From: Brachyhypopomus gauderio
Lineage: Eukaryota > Chordata > Actinopteri > Gymnotiformes > Hypopomidae
Direction of reading: 5' to 3'
Assembly (NCBI RefSeq): GCF_052324685.1
Contig: NW_027507051.1
Span: forward strand, 1 to 64,000
Length of the DNA: 64,000 nt
Below are positions 43,633 through 53,597 of this stretch, piece after piece. Numbering within the stretch: the first letter of the stretch is position 1; each line of letters starts with the position of its first letter. The notes under the pieces were generated by a model. The model did not search any database, was not told the DNA's origin, and saw only the letters and a program-made list of their open reading frames with translations. The position numbers and the translations under genes were made by a program.

Positions 43633-44013
43633 TGTCAAGAACAGCACGTGACCACCCGAATTAATCCATACACCTGCTGCTCGTTAACTCCCATATCCAC
43701 GTATACTTAAGCTTCCCCCTCTCACTGCCGGGTTGCTAAGTATTGTCGTCATGTCACTTACCAAGCGTTCTACCTCCGTGATTGATCTCCTGTGTTTTGA
43801 CCTCTGCTTTCGTCCCACACCTCGTTCCCAGCCTAGCCCTTGTAACCTGTCAGCCCTCTGTCTACCCGGCGTGACCCTGGACCGTCCTGACCTCCACTAC
43901 AGCACCCATACACCACACACTCTGCGGAGTTATTCATCTGTACGAGTACTCCTTACTTCACTTCACACTGCATTCCACAATTGGATCCGTGTCTTCCTGG
44001 TTGGATCGTTACA
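43633..44013 (+). repeat. 3' LTR of the gypsy element, 381 bp
   Basis: TGTCAAGAACAGCACGTG to GATCGTTACA, preceded by the polypurine tract GGAGGGGAGGTAC. Confidence 0.9.
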
Positions 44014-44639
44014 GTTTACTATTGTATGTAGCTGAAAATGCTTGGTGAAAATGTTTAAAGTGTAGTGTGTTTTTGTCAGATGGGGATAAATGAGTTTCTT
44101 GCAATAAGCAAATGTCTGCTAGTTTGGAAATGTGGTTTAATATTTTTGTTTTGTTTTTGTGAGCCAACTTCCCGGATGTTCCAAGATAGGAATTTTAATG
44201 TAGGCATCAGTGTTATTGTTAATGTAAGTTCTGTTAAGTTCTGTGTGTGAATAGGTGACAATAAAACAGGTGGTGAACATATAAGGGGAAGCATAACATT
44301 AAATAAACAGAAAAGGGGGGTGAGACATTTTGAGGTGGGGGATCATAGGGTACATGTGCTGAGACTTCTTGGAGACAACTGCGTAGACTTATTCAATATT
44401 TTTTGTTGTGTAATAAGGGTAACCCTCGGGTTTGTTTAGAGTTCACTGGCCTGTGTGTTTATGTTGGTGTGTATGAGTGTATGGCTGCTGTGGTGTGATG
44501 ATTGAGTGAGAGAGTTAGTAGAGCCAGTGGGTAGTGTCCTTGTTCCTGTATAGTTGTCCATTAATGTATAGTTTGTCTACTATAATGACTGCTTTATGTC
44601 ATTGTTGAATCTTTTGGGAATTGGTCATTCAATCCGAAG

Positions 44640-45308
44640 TTAGTTCCTTTGAGCTCCTTTCCTTGTCGATGTAGCTGTATTTTTTTGTTTAAAATGTTCG
44701 AACTTTGCTACTATCGGGTGGGGGCGCTTGTTCGTGGTGTTGTCTGATTTAAGTCCTATGCGGTGTACACGGGCAAAGGTGATATTTTGAATAGTGGTAG
44801 TCGGTATTTTGAGTTCAGTTTTAATGAATTGTTTGACTAATTGTTTTGCGTCTTCTGAGGGTTGTTCTGGAATGCCGGAAAAAATGAGATTGTCTCTCAT
44901 GCTGCATGTCTGCAGGTCCAGAATGGTTTCCTTCATGGTTTTGCTGTCTGTAGTTATAATAGCAAGTTCTGTTGTGAGTGTAGAGACTGAGTTTTTGAGT
45001 GTATTATTTTCTTTCGTCAAAGTTTCGATCTGGTGTTAACTAAGTTCAAAACTTTGGCGAAGAGCAGGAAATTCATTGTGTAGAAGTTCAACAATAGAGA
45101 TCTGGGTGTCCATGGCGGTAAGTTTGATATCAATAGAGCTAAGTATAACTGCGAGGTTCGCACAGCATGGCGAGTCTGATTGTATGTCAGAGTTCATGTT
45201 GGTTGTGGTACCTGGGCTTGGAGAATCCAATCGTGGTTGTTTTTTCTCGTGGCCGGCGACCGGAGTTGAATCCGCGTTGTTATCCGCGTTGTTATCCGTA
45301 TTGTCCAT
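44640..45308 (-). pseudogene. L1 ORF1 relic (nucleic-acid-binding protein)
   Basis: Two adjoining frames. The first (ATG 45308) is an N-terminal, Asn/Asp-rich segment ending in a stop. The second has a coiled coil (TLKNSVSTLTTELAIIT) and the RRM-like core typical of L1 ORF1p: MRDNLIFSGIPEQ, TFARVHRIG and HPIVAKFEHFKQK. A stop separates the two near 45036. Confidence 0.75.
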
Positions 45309-45507
45309 TGTACACAGCTGAGTGTAATATCCGTCAGTGAAGCTTTCTAACTGGTCCAGGGTGTTGCTTTGTAGTCCGGTTATTGTCAGGTAGATGAATA
45401 GGTTATATTGTGGTGGTAGTAGCGATAGAGAAAAGTACTAGTTTCCGAGGTATCAAGAGTTGTTTGTAATCTAGCAGCAGATCGCCGCCATTTTGCTTCA
45501 CGCAGAG

Positions 45508-46701
45508 TAGAGGTCTGCACTCCCGCGGTAATCCCGCGGGTCCCGCGGGACCCGACAGAATATCTTGCGGCGCGGGACAGAATTTAATTGTTATTGGCGG
45601 GAGCGGGAGTTGAATTAGTCCAGGCGATGCGGGAGCGGGACCACATATACATGTAGAAAAATCCCGCAAATTAATAGTCTAGAAAATTATAATAATAACA
45701 ACGCAATGATTTCCATGCATAAGGAACAGGACGAAAACAACTAATCATTCAGTAAGTAAGCAATAAACTAATTCAAAATATTGGCTAAGCAACTGATCAC
45801 GTGAACATGAAGTGTGCGTCATTTTGATACAGAAATGGCAGAGACTGTAGACCAGGGGTCGGCAACCTTTGAGACATGGAGTGCCAACTTTAACATGTCC
45901 AGTCAATGAGTGTGCCACTATGGCGGCGAGTTTAAATTGTTGACCGAGGGGGGGGGGGGGAGGTGTAAATCGACACAAAGTATTATATCGCGATCGATCG
46001 CCAAGTTTAAACGCCTCCGCCGTTCGCGCGAGGTGTGCGTGCGGAGTTGCGCGCTACGGTCACTCGCGAAAGTATAATCCATTAATATAATAATTTATAT
46101 TAAAATATATATTTTTGCTGATGCTGGTCCAGCGTGTCGCGTGCCAGTGACTATGCCTCGGTGTGCCAATGGTGGCACGCGTGCCATAGGTTGCCGACCC
46201 CTGTTGTAGACGGTCAACCAGTTTCAGCTGTGGAAAATTCACAATTAAACCAACTACAGGAAAGTCTGATGTATGGAAGTCATATTCCATTGTAATTAAT
46301 GGAGATGGAAATCGGCTTGTTGTGATACATGTCAGAAAGTGTTGGTGTACGTCACCTAGGGATGTGTTTGGACTGTGATAAGAAATGGGACAGCGCGATC
46401 AATCGCTATATTGCTGTTTTAATTAATACATAAGAAAATTTCAAGTACTAAATCTAATTAATTCAATTCATATTAGGATTGCGGGCGGGGGCGACAGAAA
46501 TGTGTATGTGGTGGGCGGGTGCGGGATTAAAACAAGCGATTTTTTGGCCGGTGCGGGCGGGAGCGGGATTAAAACAAGCAGGTGCGGGCGGGAGCGGGAT
46601 TAAAACAAGCGATTTTTTGGCGGGAGCGGGCGGGAGCGGGTCTAAAACAAGCGGGAGCGGGCGGGAGCGGGATTAAAAAAGCAGTCCCGCGCAGACCTCT
46701 A
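45508..46701. mobile_element. hAT-type non-autonomous element, 1194 bp, 8-bp TSD
   Basis: TAGAGGTCTGC at the left and GCAGACCTCTA at the right. Flanked by ACGCAGAG at 45500-45507 and 46702-46709, a perfect 8-bp duplication. G/C-rich subterminal repeats of CGGGAGCGGG on both sides; no transposase. It contains the MITE at 45853-46203 and sits in the 5' UTR end of the L1. Confidence 0.93.
45853..46203. mobile_element. hAT-type MITE nested in the hAT element, 351 bp
   Basis: CAGGGGTCGGCAACCTTT at the left and GGTTGCCGACCCCTG at the right are inverses. Flanked by CTGTAGAC (45845-45852) and TTGTAGAC (46204-46211), an 8-bp duplication with one change. Poly-G at about 45950-45960. Confidence 0.9.
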
Positions 46702-46761
46702 ACGCAGAGTCTCACGAGAAAGTCAGCCCCTCATGAGAAAGTCAGCCATTACCACCCAGCA

Positions 46762-47471
46762 CCTTTATCTGCCTCTCTGTGTGCTGGGCCTGATACTGGA
46801 ATGGGAGATGATGAGGAAATATAAACTGTCCAAATGTGTGTGTTTCATTATGGTGTACGTGGACAGTGATCATAGCACCATTCATTCACCATTCAGAAAG
46901 GTCAGAGTGACCTTTCACCTTAATGTGTGCTGCTGTTTTCTCACAGACATTTAGTTGTCGGAAATCTCATCTGACAAATTTAACCTAGACTGTCGAACAT
47001 ATATGTCAAGATAATCTTAAACATTGGAAAAACATTACAGTTAAAACATTAGTATATATTTCATACCTTAAAGTCACACAGAGCTTCATCTACTGGACAG
47101 CAGTCGTGAGTTTTATGTGCCTTTGAAATCTGACACACCAAACACACAGGCTGTTGGTCCTCCAGACAGAAGATTTTGAGTTTCTCATTGTGCAGACTGC
47201 AGAGCACCTCAGACCCTGCTGAAGATCCCTGACTCCTGCTCTCTAGAAAAGACTCACACAGGTTCTTTAGTGCAAGATTAAGGAGAGGGTTGGAATTTAA
47301 GGATCTTGTTCTACAAACTGGACATTCTCGAGATCCCTTGGTTTCCCAGAACTGCTGCAGACAGGTTTTACACACACTGTGGCTACATGACAGTAGAACA
47401 GGATCCCTGAAGATGTCACAGCACACAGGACATGAAAACTCTTCTTCTGACAGATGGTTTGTAGCAGCCAT
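46762..47471 (-). pseudogene. trim35-like: TRIM35-like copy D: inverted 5' fragment
   Basis: Exon 1 (47471 down to 47067, 405 bp, donor GTATG) is fully open with all RING and B-box ligands ([24 protein letters not shown]-x2-H ... H-x2-H). Exon 2 is reduced to its last 30 bases (46948-46919) fused to intron-1 sequence, so its acceptor is gone. Intron 2 is recognisable. Exon 3 keeps 34 bases (46795-46762) and then runs into non-TRIM sequence. No coiled coil or SPRY follows. If transcribed, it could give only a RING/B-box protein reading into intron 1, where TAT GAA ATA TAT ACT AAT is followed by a stop. Confidence 0.85.
47067..47471 (-). CDS. trim35-like: Open RING/B-box exon of copy D
   Basis: 135 codons, no stop, same length as in B, C and E. 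Private changes include [17 protein letters not shown] in the linker and EALCDFK at the end. The upstream motif corresponding to the ISRE reads AAAAGTGAAATAGAAG, so its second half-site is disrupted. Confidence 0.75.
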
Positions 47472-47789
47472 TTCCTCCAACAGCTGTTGTGTTGTTTCTC
47501 TGTAATGTCTCCTTCTGTACAAACTTCTATTTCACTTTTAGATCTTCTGTAATAAACACAGTAGCCAAGGACAATAACATTTCTTATTTTTCCCCATACA
47601 CAAAAGCTACATTTGCTTTAGTGAAAACTACAAATTTAAAAGACCATGTTTATTGTAAGGCCTTTTTAAAACATGCACCAACATTACTGTAAGCACTGTA
47701 TGTTTTTTATGCACTAAAAAAATACAACAAATTAAATAAACATGTTTTTTTTGGGCTGCACATTATATCAGTTTAGCATCAATAATGTA
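47472..47789. other. Residual copy D 5' UTR and unassigned AT-rich sequence
   Basis: 47472-47563 is the inverse of the conserved TRIM 5' UTR. Similarity stops at about 47564. The rest is AT-rich with no recognised gene. Confidence 0.5.
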
Positions 47790-48900
47790 ATGTTTTTTCA
47801 GTGTACCAGGAGCAGTGGAGACAATTTAATAATAGGTGATAACCCTGCACATTGGCCAGAAAAGTTGACAGACTCTGAGCGTTGTTCAATTGTACAGAAA
47901 GGACCAGTGCAAATACAAGGAAAATTTCCACAGAACAAACAGGGCAGGCGATTTACAAACACGTACTACTATTTGAACATGAAGAATGGCGAAAAAATCC
48001 AAAGGTCCTGGCTTGTGTACAGCAAGACGAAAGACCGCGCAGTTTGCTTTTGTTGTCGGCTGTTTGGCGATTGCAACAAGCAGCGGCTCAGCTCCGATGG
48101 CACAAACAACTGAAAAAATGTATCAACCTTCCTAAAAGATCACGAGAAGTCTGGCAATCATCTTGCGAATATGGACTTTGTTTGTTTTACATAAACAAAG
48201 TCAGCAAGCTATTGCAGAGCCCCAGTGTGTGTGTGGAGGTGATGAGGAGAGAGGTCCTTGCAGTGATAGCGTTTCTGAAAGATTATCGAGAGGATGGATT
48301 CAACTCTGCTAAAACAGATGCCAGGGAGATTGCAGAGAAGATTGATTTGGAGATGGCCAGAGATGCGCCAGAGCAAGAAAAAAAAGCAGTTTGAGTATGA
48401 GGGGAGAGAGGAGACAGTGTGTACTGCAGAAGATCATTTCAGAAGGGAGTTTTTCCTGCATATGGTGGACACAACCCTGGTCACAGTCAGGGAGAGATTT
48501 TCACACATGGAGGGTGTTTTTGAGCTATATGGTTTCCTGTACTCCATTGAGCAGATGCAAAATGTCATGCAGATAAAGGAATTAGATTAATGTTGCCACA
48601 GGCTCGAGAGGAAAATGAATGATGTTGATGCAGAGGACCTAAAGCAGGAAATAATTCATGCAGTCAAAGCATTCTCCCCACACGTCTCTTAGCCTTTCCA
48701 GATGCTGGATTATGTGTACAGAGAAAACATCCGTGACACCCAAATTTCAGTATAGCACTGAGACTACTGCTCAGTCTCCCTGTGACTAAGGCATCAGGCG
48801 AAAGAAGTTTTTCATCACTAAAATGACTCAAGACTTACCTGAGGTCCACCATGTCTCAACACTGCCTGTCTGCCCTTGCTGTTATCTTTATTGAACATGA
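47790..48900 (+). pseudogene. hAT transposase relic (ZMYM1/TTF-type)
   Basis: After an acceptor-like TTTTTTCAG at about 47800: GDNPAHWPEKLTDSERCSIV, GPVQIQGKFPQNKQGR, NGEKIQRSWLVYSKTKDRAV and CFCCRLFGDCN (TTF-type zinc finger). Then, in other frames, a TFLKDHEKSGNHLAN-like segment, FSHMEGVFELYGFLYSIEQM, and the hAT dimerisation region LPVTKASGERSFSSLKMTQD near 48775. Several frameshifts and a shortened middle show it is dead. Confidence 0.8.
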
Positions 48901-49170
48901 CATCACAAAAACACTGGACATGGACTCTGATCACAAGATTTGTTACACAAAGTGTTATTCCTGTCCACACACAAAATCTTTTTATCAGTCCTGTTTAAAT
49001 GTCAATGGTGGATTCATAGACTTGTTGTATCCATTTTGTATTCTAGTTCTGTTAAGCGTAACATCATTTTGTATCCCTGGCAGTGGGTATATTATTTGAT
49101 TTCACATGTACTTGTTTCATTAAAACATGGCTCTGAATAATAAACATATCATTTTTGCAAATGCTGGAGT

Positions 49171-49616
49171 TGTAACGTGGCTCGCGCCACGGAGCGAGGA
49201 GACGGACACAATCGCTGAGAAGAGCGAGATTTATTAAAGGAGTTACCATCATCGTCATCGCTTAGCCAGGCAGGGTCAATAACAGGAGGGCAGTCCGTAA
49301 AACAGGCAAACACGGGCATTACGAAGACAGGGGACACGAGTAACAGGCAGGAAACACTAACACAGTCAGGTACAACGAAACAGCAAAGAACAGTCAAAAC
49401 CACAGATCAAAATACCAGACAAAGGACAAGGGAGACTCAGGGGCTTATATACAAGGGACAAAAAACGAGGGACAGGTGTGAACGATAATACAGGGGCGTG
49501 GTAACAAACGAGGAATCACGAAGACAAACGAGCTGGGCGGGATAAACAGGTAGGGAACACAGACATGAGGGAACCCAGAGTGACAGCTACGAGAGGGGGC
49601 GTTGCCCTACGTGACA
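49171..49616 (-). mobile_element. Solo LTR, 446 bp, TSD GGAGT
   Basis: + strand TGTAACGTGGCTCGCGCC to TTGCCCTACGTGACA. Flanked by GGAGT at 49166-49170 and 49617-49621. It inserted in the 3' part of the hAT relic. A related LTR begins at 63770. Confidence 0.93.
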
Positions 49617-49800
49617 GGAGTTTACTGTGGAGAGTTGAGACCATTGTTAGTGGCAGTGCACTATTGGTTTATTGCCATTCTTTAATCTCAGTTTAAAGCA
49701 AGGGTATTGGGATGGTTATTTGGTTTATGTGCGTGTTTCAAGAATGAGGGCCCCTTGTTTATATTTTGCCTAGGGCCCCAAAATGGCTAGATCCACCACT
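49617..49800. other. Probable 3' end of the hAT relic
   Basis: Continues from 49170 beyond the LTR and ends GGCTAGATCCACCACTG, a sequence that could be a hAT terminus (inverse CAGTGGTGGATC). The partner end was not located. Confidence 0.35.
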
Positions 49801-50251
49801 GCTCACACTGTCCTTCTTCAGTCCATGTCCAGGTGTGAGAGGAGATTATCAGGGTGTAATTAGACTCTGGATGAGATTATCAGGGAGTAATCAGACTCTG
49901 GATGGATGGTGAGTGAAAGATGAAAAGGATTTTTCCCACACATCACAGCACCGAGTTACTGCTCACACACATACACACACACACACAATAAACTCATGCC
50001 GAGTTCAAAAGCACACAGTCCAAATACATTTAACCATCGAGTCACATTAAGCTACTAACTGCATGTAGCAACACAAGCTAATCACTAGTCATGTTTACCA
50101 TTCATAGTTGCAAACAAGTAAAACAGTCCATTATTACTCCAAATCAAATGACAATATTACCTTCAGGTAGTCTTCTACCTGTCCTCCACCGTTGATATAC
50201 TCTGCATTTACTTTGGTAAATGACACTAAGTCTCAGGTTCTATGTCATAAC
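49801..50251. other. Intergenic block shared by 5' flanks of E and C (E side)
   Basis: Matches 20212-20572, 20727-20758 and 22859-22980, without the MITE and the LTR element present on the C side. It therefore supplies empty sites for both. Confidence 0.7.
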
Positions 50252-50639
50252 TGTCACGGTATGTCAGCCTGGACGCCGCCAGAGGGCACGTACACACACC
50301 CCCTCTGTCACATGCACACCCACAACCAGACGGAGCGCACCCTCTCAGTCTCGGTCACTCCTACCTTCCCAATCACCGGAGTACTGACACCTGTCACTTA
50401 ATCAGGTGGTGGTGTATTTATTCCCACAGGTCGCGCTGTCCAGTGCTGCGCATTTAGCCTGCTACCTCGCCTCGCACCGTGGGAGAAGAGACCTGCTAGT
50501 TGTTATAATCACCTTCGTACTCCGTTGTTGTTATTTAAACCGCCTTGATTGCTCTTTTTTCTGTTCGTGTTTCTACTGCCGTGGTGCCTGAGTATTTAAG
50601 GTCACCTTTGTCTCCTGCTGCTTCTGTCCCAGCGTCACA
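50252..50639 (+). mobile_element. Solo LTR, 388 bp, TSD ATAAC
   Basis: TGTCACGGTATGTCAGCC to CCCAGCGTCACA, flanked by ATAAC at 50247-50251 and 50640-50644. The C-side block is uninterrupted here (TATCATAACACCACATC, about 22968). A truncated relative is at 23219-23549. Confidence 0.93.
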
Positions 50640-50924
50640 ATAACACCACGTCTTGTTCCTCTGGGGTGTTTTTTTCTCATCTTTCCTAGAGATAGGATGC
50701 ATGAGAAGTGGTCCATATAATCAAACAAAAAGAGGTTATCATGAACATATATAATCAATAAATAACCTCACAATTACTAATACATGAACTTCAATAAATG
50801 AACTAATTTTTCCTAATGAACTTATCATTGCTTAACCTACATTTTTTTATTTATGAGTACAATGAAAATTAAAATCATGATTGCATTATTATGTAAATAT
50901 TTACTTCAAATGTTTTGCTGCACT
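50640..50924. other. Intergenic block shared with 22970-23160 and 23580-23680
   Basis: AT-rich, no gene. Corresponds to the C-side flank around the truncated LTR. Confidence 0.55.
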
Positions 50925-51655
50925 CCTATTTACAGTTTTATGACTGCTAACGTGTTTGTCCAATCTGCAGTCACATTTTCAAAACTCTAAACACAGTAAA
51001 CACAACATCAGTCTTCAGTGGCTTTACAATTAGTTCAATTCATGTTGTTTTTGCACAAAATCCAGTCATTTTACATGTTTCTATAATGCTTACATTTTCT
51101 ATACACACAAGGTTATCCAATAAAAAAATTCTGTATCATTTTTGCCTTATTTACAATTGCTTGCACACAGCATGTCAAAAATGAGAACCTAAAGTTCAAA
51201 ACCTTAAATATTGTATAAAATGCAAAGTTCTGCAAAAACAAAGGCAGCTGAAAAGCTATTACTGTAATACACATTTTTTGCACATATAGATCAATGAAAT
51301 AAAATGAAGTACAGTAATGGACCGGGTCAGAGAGGAACAAATATAACAATTTGTCCTGCAATCTCAAGTGCTGGTTTGGTCCTTCACAAATGCCAGATTG
51401 GTCCCTATAACAGTGACCTCCTTCTTTCGTTTTTGAATGAACTCTACCAACAACTGGTTCCAGAAGCAGAAAGGGAACAGGTGGGAGGAAACACGAGGAC
51501 ATTTGTGATGGGACAGTGTAGCATTCTGTCATTCTCATGTCATCACAAACTGGTTTATAGACCATCCAAGAGTGATGTCCCTTTTCCTCCCGCCCTACTC
51601 GCCTTTCCTCAACACCACTAAGGAACTTTTTTCAGTCTGGAGGTGGAAGGTGTAT
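50925..51655 (+). pseudogene. IS630/Tc1-type DDE transposase relic
   Basis: After an AT-rich leader beginning near TTTACAGTTTTATGACTGC, a frame gives GQRGTNITICPAISSAGLVL, HKCQIGPYNSDLLLSFLNEL and TFVMGQC, followed in another frame by a VWRWKVYD end. This is the second half of an IS630-superfamily catalytic domain as found in fish genomes. N-terminal DNA-binding and first catalytic parts are missing. It breaks off at VYD, where acidic-ORF sequence begins. Confidence 0.65.
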
Positions 51656-52527
51656 GATCCCGGCCAAGGAAGGGCCAGCATCCCAGCAAGCGACGCCATG
51701 CCTCTTCTCATGCCCAGCACCGCGATGTCGTCGTAACCCCCGAGCTGATGGAGCAGGACCCGCTGTGTGCGTCCCTGCTGCGTCAGGCTTGGGAGATCCC
51801 CGTCCCGGAGATGGCGGAGAAGCTCCGCCAGGAGGCGGTACAGATGTGGAGAGAGTGACACCCCTCTCCTTCCCGCACCCTCTCGCCTCTTAGGGCAGGC
51901 GCCTGCATGATCGGCGCCACCACGTCAACCCCGGAGGGCGAGTTTGGGGAGGAGGACTCGGAGAAAGAGGATTACCTCCCCCCTGCCCAGGTGCCCCTCT
52001 TCCACCGTAGAAGACGGTGGGGAGGAAGAGGAGGATGAGGATTACCCTCCGTCGGCGTGCTCTGCGCCCACCGTGGACTACAGTGGGGGTGAAGAGGATG
52101 AAGATGACTACCCTCCATCAGAGTGCTCCGCGCCCGCCGCAGACTATGGTAGGGAGGAGGAGGAGGAGGAGGGCTCCTACACCGAGGAGGAAGAGGAGAG
52201 CCCTCCCCCCTCGGAGCTATCTGCCAGGACTGTGAAGGGGAGGTGGACACCACAGGTGGGCCCATCCTCCAATCGCTCCGGAGGAGGCGAGATGGACTAC
52301 TCCTGGGGTGGCAGCCCGAAGCAGCCCATGAGCTGGAGCCAGGGCAGTGAGGCGATGTAGACCAAGGGAGAAGACCACACTGCCGGCTCCAGGGGGCGGT
52401 CGCGAGGAAGGGGGAATGCCCTACAGCCCAACAAGGAGAGAGACCAGCCGCGCTGCACCAGCCGCGTCTGCCAGCCGCGCTGCCCCCAGCGGAGGGTTCG
52501 CAGCGAGGGCAGGAGGAGGACCGCCCA
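51656..52527 (+). pseudogene. Acidic-repeat ORF fragment (copy 4) fused to the IS630 relic
   Basis: GCCAAGGAAGGGCCAGC corresponds to the AKKGK region and the DPLCASLLRQA block to DPVCASLLRYA. Frame 51944-52360 carries YPPSACSAPTVDYSGGEEDE, YPPSECSAPAADYGREEEEE and SPPPSELSARTVKGR, then SWGGSPKQPMSWSQGSEA. Several frameshifts. There is no adjacent LTR, unlike the other three copies. Confidence 0.7.
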
Positions 52528-52861
52528 CCTTGATTCAGGTACTTGATATATCCTGTTCAAAAGTGCATTTTCTTGACTAAATACCAACTCAGCATTTCAG
52601 AACGCAAACAAAGTTTTCTCTTTATACACCAACTTTGTTAAAACACACCAAACCTGGTTCAGTATCCAATCATTCTTTCAAACACTAGCAGAGTTTCTCT
52701 ATTCAAGATGAACATAGTCAATCACTGCACAACCACTATCAAAAAACTAACATTTGATACAAAAACAGTATTACATGTAATATTTTACTCTCTTCCAGCA
52801 AACAAGACATTTTACAGTAACATCTGTTTTCTTAGTCAGTTCATTTTTACTGGCACCATCT
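52528..52861. other. Right part of the IS630-type element and shared flank
   Basis: Starts TTGATTCAGGTACTTGATA, also present before copy C (about 23730). 52560-52830 is AT-rich and resembles the outer part of the IS630-type element. No gene. Confidence 0.4.
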
Positions 52862-53192
52862 GGTCGAGAAATCACACTTTTTCAAGTCCTATTTCTCCTC
52901 CTCCCTGTACACACCTGCCTGTTTGAGGAAGTAAATCTGGGAGTGACGCACTAGTCTTTATTAATTCTGCGTTCAGGTGAGTTATAAATATTATGAGAAC
53001 CTCTTAAATCTGGTATTTACTTCTTTCTGCCTTATTTCTGAAAGGAGTCTAAACTCCCTCAGCTGGATAAAGGACTACAGTGACTGATTCTCTCCTGTGC
53101 TACTGTGTTTATTACAGAAGATCTAAAAGTGAAAGTGAAGTTTTTACAGAAGGAGACATTACAAAGAAACAGCACAGCAGCTGTTGGAGGAA
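52862..53192 (+). promoter_or_regulatory. Upstream region and 5' UTR of TRIM copy E
   Basis: Colinear with the copy B upstream region, with TATA-like TTATAAATA at 52982-52990, then CTGGTATTTACTTCTTTCTGCC and the conserved segment up to the ATG. Confidence 0.55.
53125..53140 (+). promoter_or_regulatory. ISRE / PRDM1-like motif, copy E
   Basis: AAAAGTGAAAGTGAAG, same sequence and spacing to the ATG as in B and C. Confidence 0.6.
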
Positions 53193-53597
53193 ATGGCTGC
53201 TACAAACCCTCTGTCAGAAGAAGAGTTTTCATGTCCTGTGTGCTGTGACATCTTCAGGGATCCTGTTATACTGTCATGTAGCCACAGTGTGTGTAAAACC
53301 TGTCTGCAGCAGTTCTGGGAAACCAACGGATCTCAAGAATGTCCAGTTTGTAGGAGAAGATCTTCAAGAGATAATCCTCCTCTTAATCGTGCACTAAAGA
53401 ACCTGTGTGAGTCTTTTCTAGAGAGCAGGAGTCAAAGATCTTCAGCAGGGTCTGAGGTTCTCTGCAGTCTGCACAATGAGAAACTCAAACTCTTCTGTCT
53501 GGAGGACCAACAGCCTGTGTGTTTGGTGTGTCAGACTTCAAAGGCACATAAAACTCACGACTGCTGTCCAGTAGATGAAGCTGTGTGTGACTTTAAG
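53193..53597 (+). CDS. trim35-like: Exon 1 of copy E: RING and B-box 2
   Basis: 405 bp, donor AAG|GTATGA. RING ligands C14 to C53 and B-box ligands as in B. Linker reads [18 protein letters not shown], intermediate between B and C. Confidence 0.93.

Larger units (their letters stand above)
40759..44013 (+). mobile_element. Ty3/gypsy (chromovirus-type) LTR retrotransposon relic, TSD GTTTA
   Basis: Starts TGTCAGGAACAGCACGTG and ends TTGGATCGTTACA; GTTTA flanks it at 40754-40758 and 44014-44018. Only about 60 bp of the 5' LTR remain (40759-40818). The next 390 bases are unrelated sequence with a (CA)n(TA)n run (41075-41143) and a MITE fragment. gag and the start of pol are missing. Inserted in the endonuclease of the - strand L1. 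Confidence 0.92.
37984..45370 (-). pseudogene. L1-clade LINE, - strand, broken by nested insertions
   Basis: From the 5' end at about 45370: ORF1 (about 45308-44640), the start of the endonuclease (TLKFLSWNIREVGSQKQ, about 44200), then the gypsy insertion. The endonuclease resumes with SRIDYFLISNSLLPNI and IIISDHAPVTF (40443-40048). The RT shows PISEKELLTSLMIMPNYKSP and FPAVFYKHFW, then SLILKPNKDPT and SYRPIALLNVDLKII, then QTGFIKDRHSSNN. After an LTR fragment come the catalytic KISLYADD (about 38400) and downstream palm codons. Stops occur within the YADD region, and the part between SLDA-like and AIRQN is missing, so the element is inactive. Confidence 0.85.
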
